Of a DNA stretch of 6,799 bases, positions 5,235-6,799 are shown piece after piece. A program made the position numbers and the translations under genes. The notes under the pieces were generated by a model. It had not been told where the DNA came from. It was given only the letters and a program-made list of their open reading frames with translations, and searched no databases. Origin of the DNA: Candidatus Aenigmatarchaeota archaeon (GTDB taxonomy: Archaea > Aenigmatarchaeota > Aenigmatarchaeia > CG10238-14 > SpSt-28). Every line of letters begins with the position of its first letter. Position 1 is the first letter of the stretch. The stretch spans positions 1 to 6,799 of the forward strand of contig JAGGZO010000009.1 of the NCBI GenBank assembly GCA_021161995.1, written 5' to 3'.

Positions 5235-6799
5235 ATGAAAAAACTGAAAAAAACGATTTCCGTTGATGAGAAAGAACTGTTTAAATCAGGTAAGTTAAAA
5301 ATGATTGATGCACATTATGTAAATGAAAATGGTACAGTTTATTTGATTAAGGAGAATGGTACCAAAGAAAGAATTGGTAGTATAGAGTGGTGGGAACGAG
5401 TTGAAAATTTTAAGGCAGAACAAGAAAAACATCCAAACAAACCACAAAAAGAATTTAAAAACCATTTATTGAGTTGTGGACTATGCAATGAACACAAGAA
5501 CTCAACAGCTTTATTGAATTTAGCCGCAACAAACAGATGTAATTTGAGATGTTGGTATTGTTTCTTCTATGCCGAAAAAAGTGGTTTTGTATATGAACCA
5601 TCATTGAAAGAAATAACGAAAATGTTCAAAATTGCGAAAGAAATCAATGGATATATGCCCCCTCTCCAAATAACAGGAGGGGAGCCAACACTGAGGAACG
5701 ATCTAGAAGAAATAATAAAAATTGCGAAGGAACTTGGATCTCCACACATACAACTAAACACAAACTCTGTTAAAATTGCGATAGATTATTATTATGATCA
5801 AAGAGGAACAATAGAAAAGTTAAGAAAATTAAGAGAGGTAGGTTTAAACACCATTTATACGTCTTTCGATGGGTTAGATGAAAAAACAAACTTTAAAAAT
5901 CATTTTGAGTTACCACTTGCATTAAAAGCTTATTCAGAAGCTGGGATAAAAAGCATAGTACTTGTTCCAACAGTATATAGAAGTGAAATAAATGGAATTC
6001 CAGATAATCTATCTCAAGTTAACGAAATTGTGAAGTTTGCAATAAAACACAGAAGTCTTGGTATAAAAGGTGTTAATTTTCAACCAATATCAATGGTTGG
6101 TAGCACACCAAAGGATCAGAGAGATGAACTGAGAGTTACACAATCTGATATAATAGAAGAACTGAGGGGTGTCGGTCTTAATAATTATGAATATTGGTAC
6201 CCTGTATCTTCTGTACAATACCTAGCCGATTTGATTGCAAAAGATGAAAATCATGTGAGATTTTATAACAACGAATTATGCGGTGTTGCAACTTACGTAT
6301 TTTTTGATGAAAATGATCGTGTATACCCAATAACTAATTTTATAGATGCTGATGGATTCTTAAAAGATCTAGAAAAACTAAACAAAAGTCTATATAACAA
6401 GCTTATTTTCGGGATTGAACTAGCATCAGAAGCATTAAGGAGTATGAGTGTGAAAAAAGCGTTAGCAAGAAGATTAAAGAGATATATAATAAAGGATGAG
6501 TTACCTGATGGAACGAAAATATCTGAAATTCTAAACGATGTAATAGAAACTGGAACTTATAGCTCGTTAGGAATGTTTCACGAAAAGGCTATGTTTATAG
6601 GAATGATGCATTTCATGGATCCGTATAATTATGATGTAAACAGAGTTAAAAGATGTAGCATTCATTATGCAACACCTATAGGAGTAATACCATTTTGCAC
6701 TTATAACGTATTTCCTCATATATACAGAGATTACTTCATGAAGTTCTCTAGAGCAAAAGAAGACAGAATGTTCATGTGTACGCGGAGAAGTCAAAATAT
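5235..6799 (+). CDS. tes: Radical SAM tetraether lipid synthase (Tes)-like protein, 3' partial
   Basis: Tes enzymes couple the phytanyl ends of two archaeol chains to form membrane-spanning tetraether lipids, using SAM-derived radicals. The 521 residues visible are open to the window end. The radical SAM cluster motif is C102-x3-C106-x2-C109 within TNRCNLRCWYCFFYAEKSG, a very Tes-like stretch, followed by YEPSLKEI and ITGGEPTLR (146-154, SAM contact). Tes-like downstream blocks are LCGVATYVFFDEN with C349, the PITNFIDADGFL stretch, and RCSIHYATPIGVIPFCTYNVFP with C474 and C488, probable auxiliary Fe-S ligands together with C81 and C84 (CGLCNEHKNST). Oddities: residues 1-65 resemble the family's small N-terminal metal domain but have no cysteine, and H77 stands where relatives usually have Cys. 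The tail after IYRD (495-499) no longer resembles the family as I know it. A start at 5214 would add seven residues. It could be a Tes paralog with a different lipid substrate. It shares the divergent promoter region with the adenosyltransferase gene. Confidence 0.82.
   Translation, partial: MKKLKKTISVDEKELFKSGKLKMIDAHYVNENGTVYLIKENGTKERIGSIEWWERVENFKAEQEKHPNKPQKEFKNHLLSCGLCNEHKNSTALLNLAATNRCNLRCWYCFFYAEKSGFVYEPSLKEITKMFKIAKEINGYMPPLQITGGEPTLRNDLEEIIKIAKELGSPHIQLNTNSVKIAIDYYYDQRGTIEKLRKLREVGLNTIYTSFDGLDEKTNFKNHFELPLALKAYSEAGIKSIVLVPTVYRSEINGIPDNLSQVNEIVKFAIKHRSLGIKGVNFQPISMVGSTPKDQRDELRVTQSDIIEELRGVGLNNYEYWYPVSSVQYLADLIAKDENHVRFYNNELCGVATYVFFDENDRVYPITNFIDADGFLKDLEKLNKSLYNKLIFGIELASEALRSMSVKKALARRLKRYIIKDELPDGTKISEILNDVIETGTYSSLGMFHEKAMFIGMMHFMDPYNYDVNRVKRCSIHYATPIGVIPFCTYNVFPHIYRDYFMKFSRAKEDRMFMCTRRSQN

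Noticed and set aside
5567..5761. Minus-strand open frame opposite the radical SAM core
   Set aside because: It is antisense to the GGEPT region and its Ser/Phe-rich translation looks like a shadow.
6567..6794. Minus-strand open frame opposite the Tes-like C-terminus
   Set aside because: It is antisense to the conserved HYATP and PFCTYN blocks and has no independent support.
5235..6799. Calling the radical SAM protein MoaA or another cofactor-maturation enzyme
   Set aside because: The WYCFFYAEKSG, HYATP and PFCTYNVFP blocks fit the Tes type; MoaA lacks these and has a different C-terminal cluster pattern.
1..6799. tRNA or rRNA genes, CRISPR repeats, insertion sequences
   Set aside because: The window is almost fully coding, gaps are under 100 bases and A/T-rich, and no tRNA-like or regularly repeated structure was seen.

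Overview
This 6.8 kb, AT-rich window looks like ordinary chromosomal DNA from an archaeon. The evidence is the gene set (a tetraether lipid synthase-type radical SAM enzyme and an ATP-cone adenosylcobalamin-dependent ribonucleotide reductase carrying an intein), archaeal-style TATA elements about 21-26 bases before start codons, two genes that look leaderless, and heavy use of ATA and AGA codons. The lineage cannot be fixed from the sequence alone. A Thermoplasmata-like or small-genome archaeon is possible, but that is only a guess.

Layout from left to right. (1) Bases 1-840, + strand: the C-terminal part of a multi-spanning membrane protein of the lysylphosphatidylglycerol synthase TM / UPF0104 flippase-like family, cut by the window start. 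(2) Bases 841-935: a short intergenic gap with a perfect 7-bp hairpin right after the stop codon, then a BRE/TATA-like element. (3) Bases 936-4634, + strand: class II ribonucleotide reductase, 1232 codons. It contains a 344-residue intein with a LAGLIDADG endonuclease, inserted exactly before the catalytic thiyl-radical cysteine. The spliced enzyme would be 888 residues. (4) Bases 4624-5160, - strand: a PduO-type ATP:cob(I)alamin adenosyltransferase, tail-to-tail with the reductase and overlapping it by 11 bases. (5) Bases 5161-5234: a compact divergent promoter region. (6) Bases 5214 or 5235 to the window end, + strand: a radical SAM protein of the tetraether synthase (Tes) type, cut by the window end.

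The central pair is functionally coherent. The adenosyltransferase makes adenosylcobalamin, the radical-generating cofactor that the neighbouring reductase needs to make deoxynucleotides. The two flanking genes concern the membrane: Tes joins archaeol chains into membrane-spanning tetraether lipids, and the flippase-like protein may act on lipid-linked substrates.

The most unusual points are these. The intein lacks all three usual C-terminal splicing residues (block F His, penultimate His and terminal Asn are Tyr, Tyr and Asp), although it sits in the active site of an essential enzyme. The Tes-like protein has lost the N-terminal Cys/His metal-ligand pattern that I associate with its family. 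No RNA gene, CRISPR array, insertion sequence or clear mobile element other than the intein was seen.
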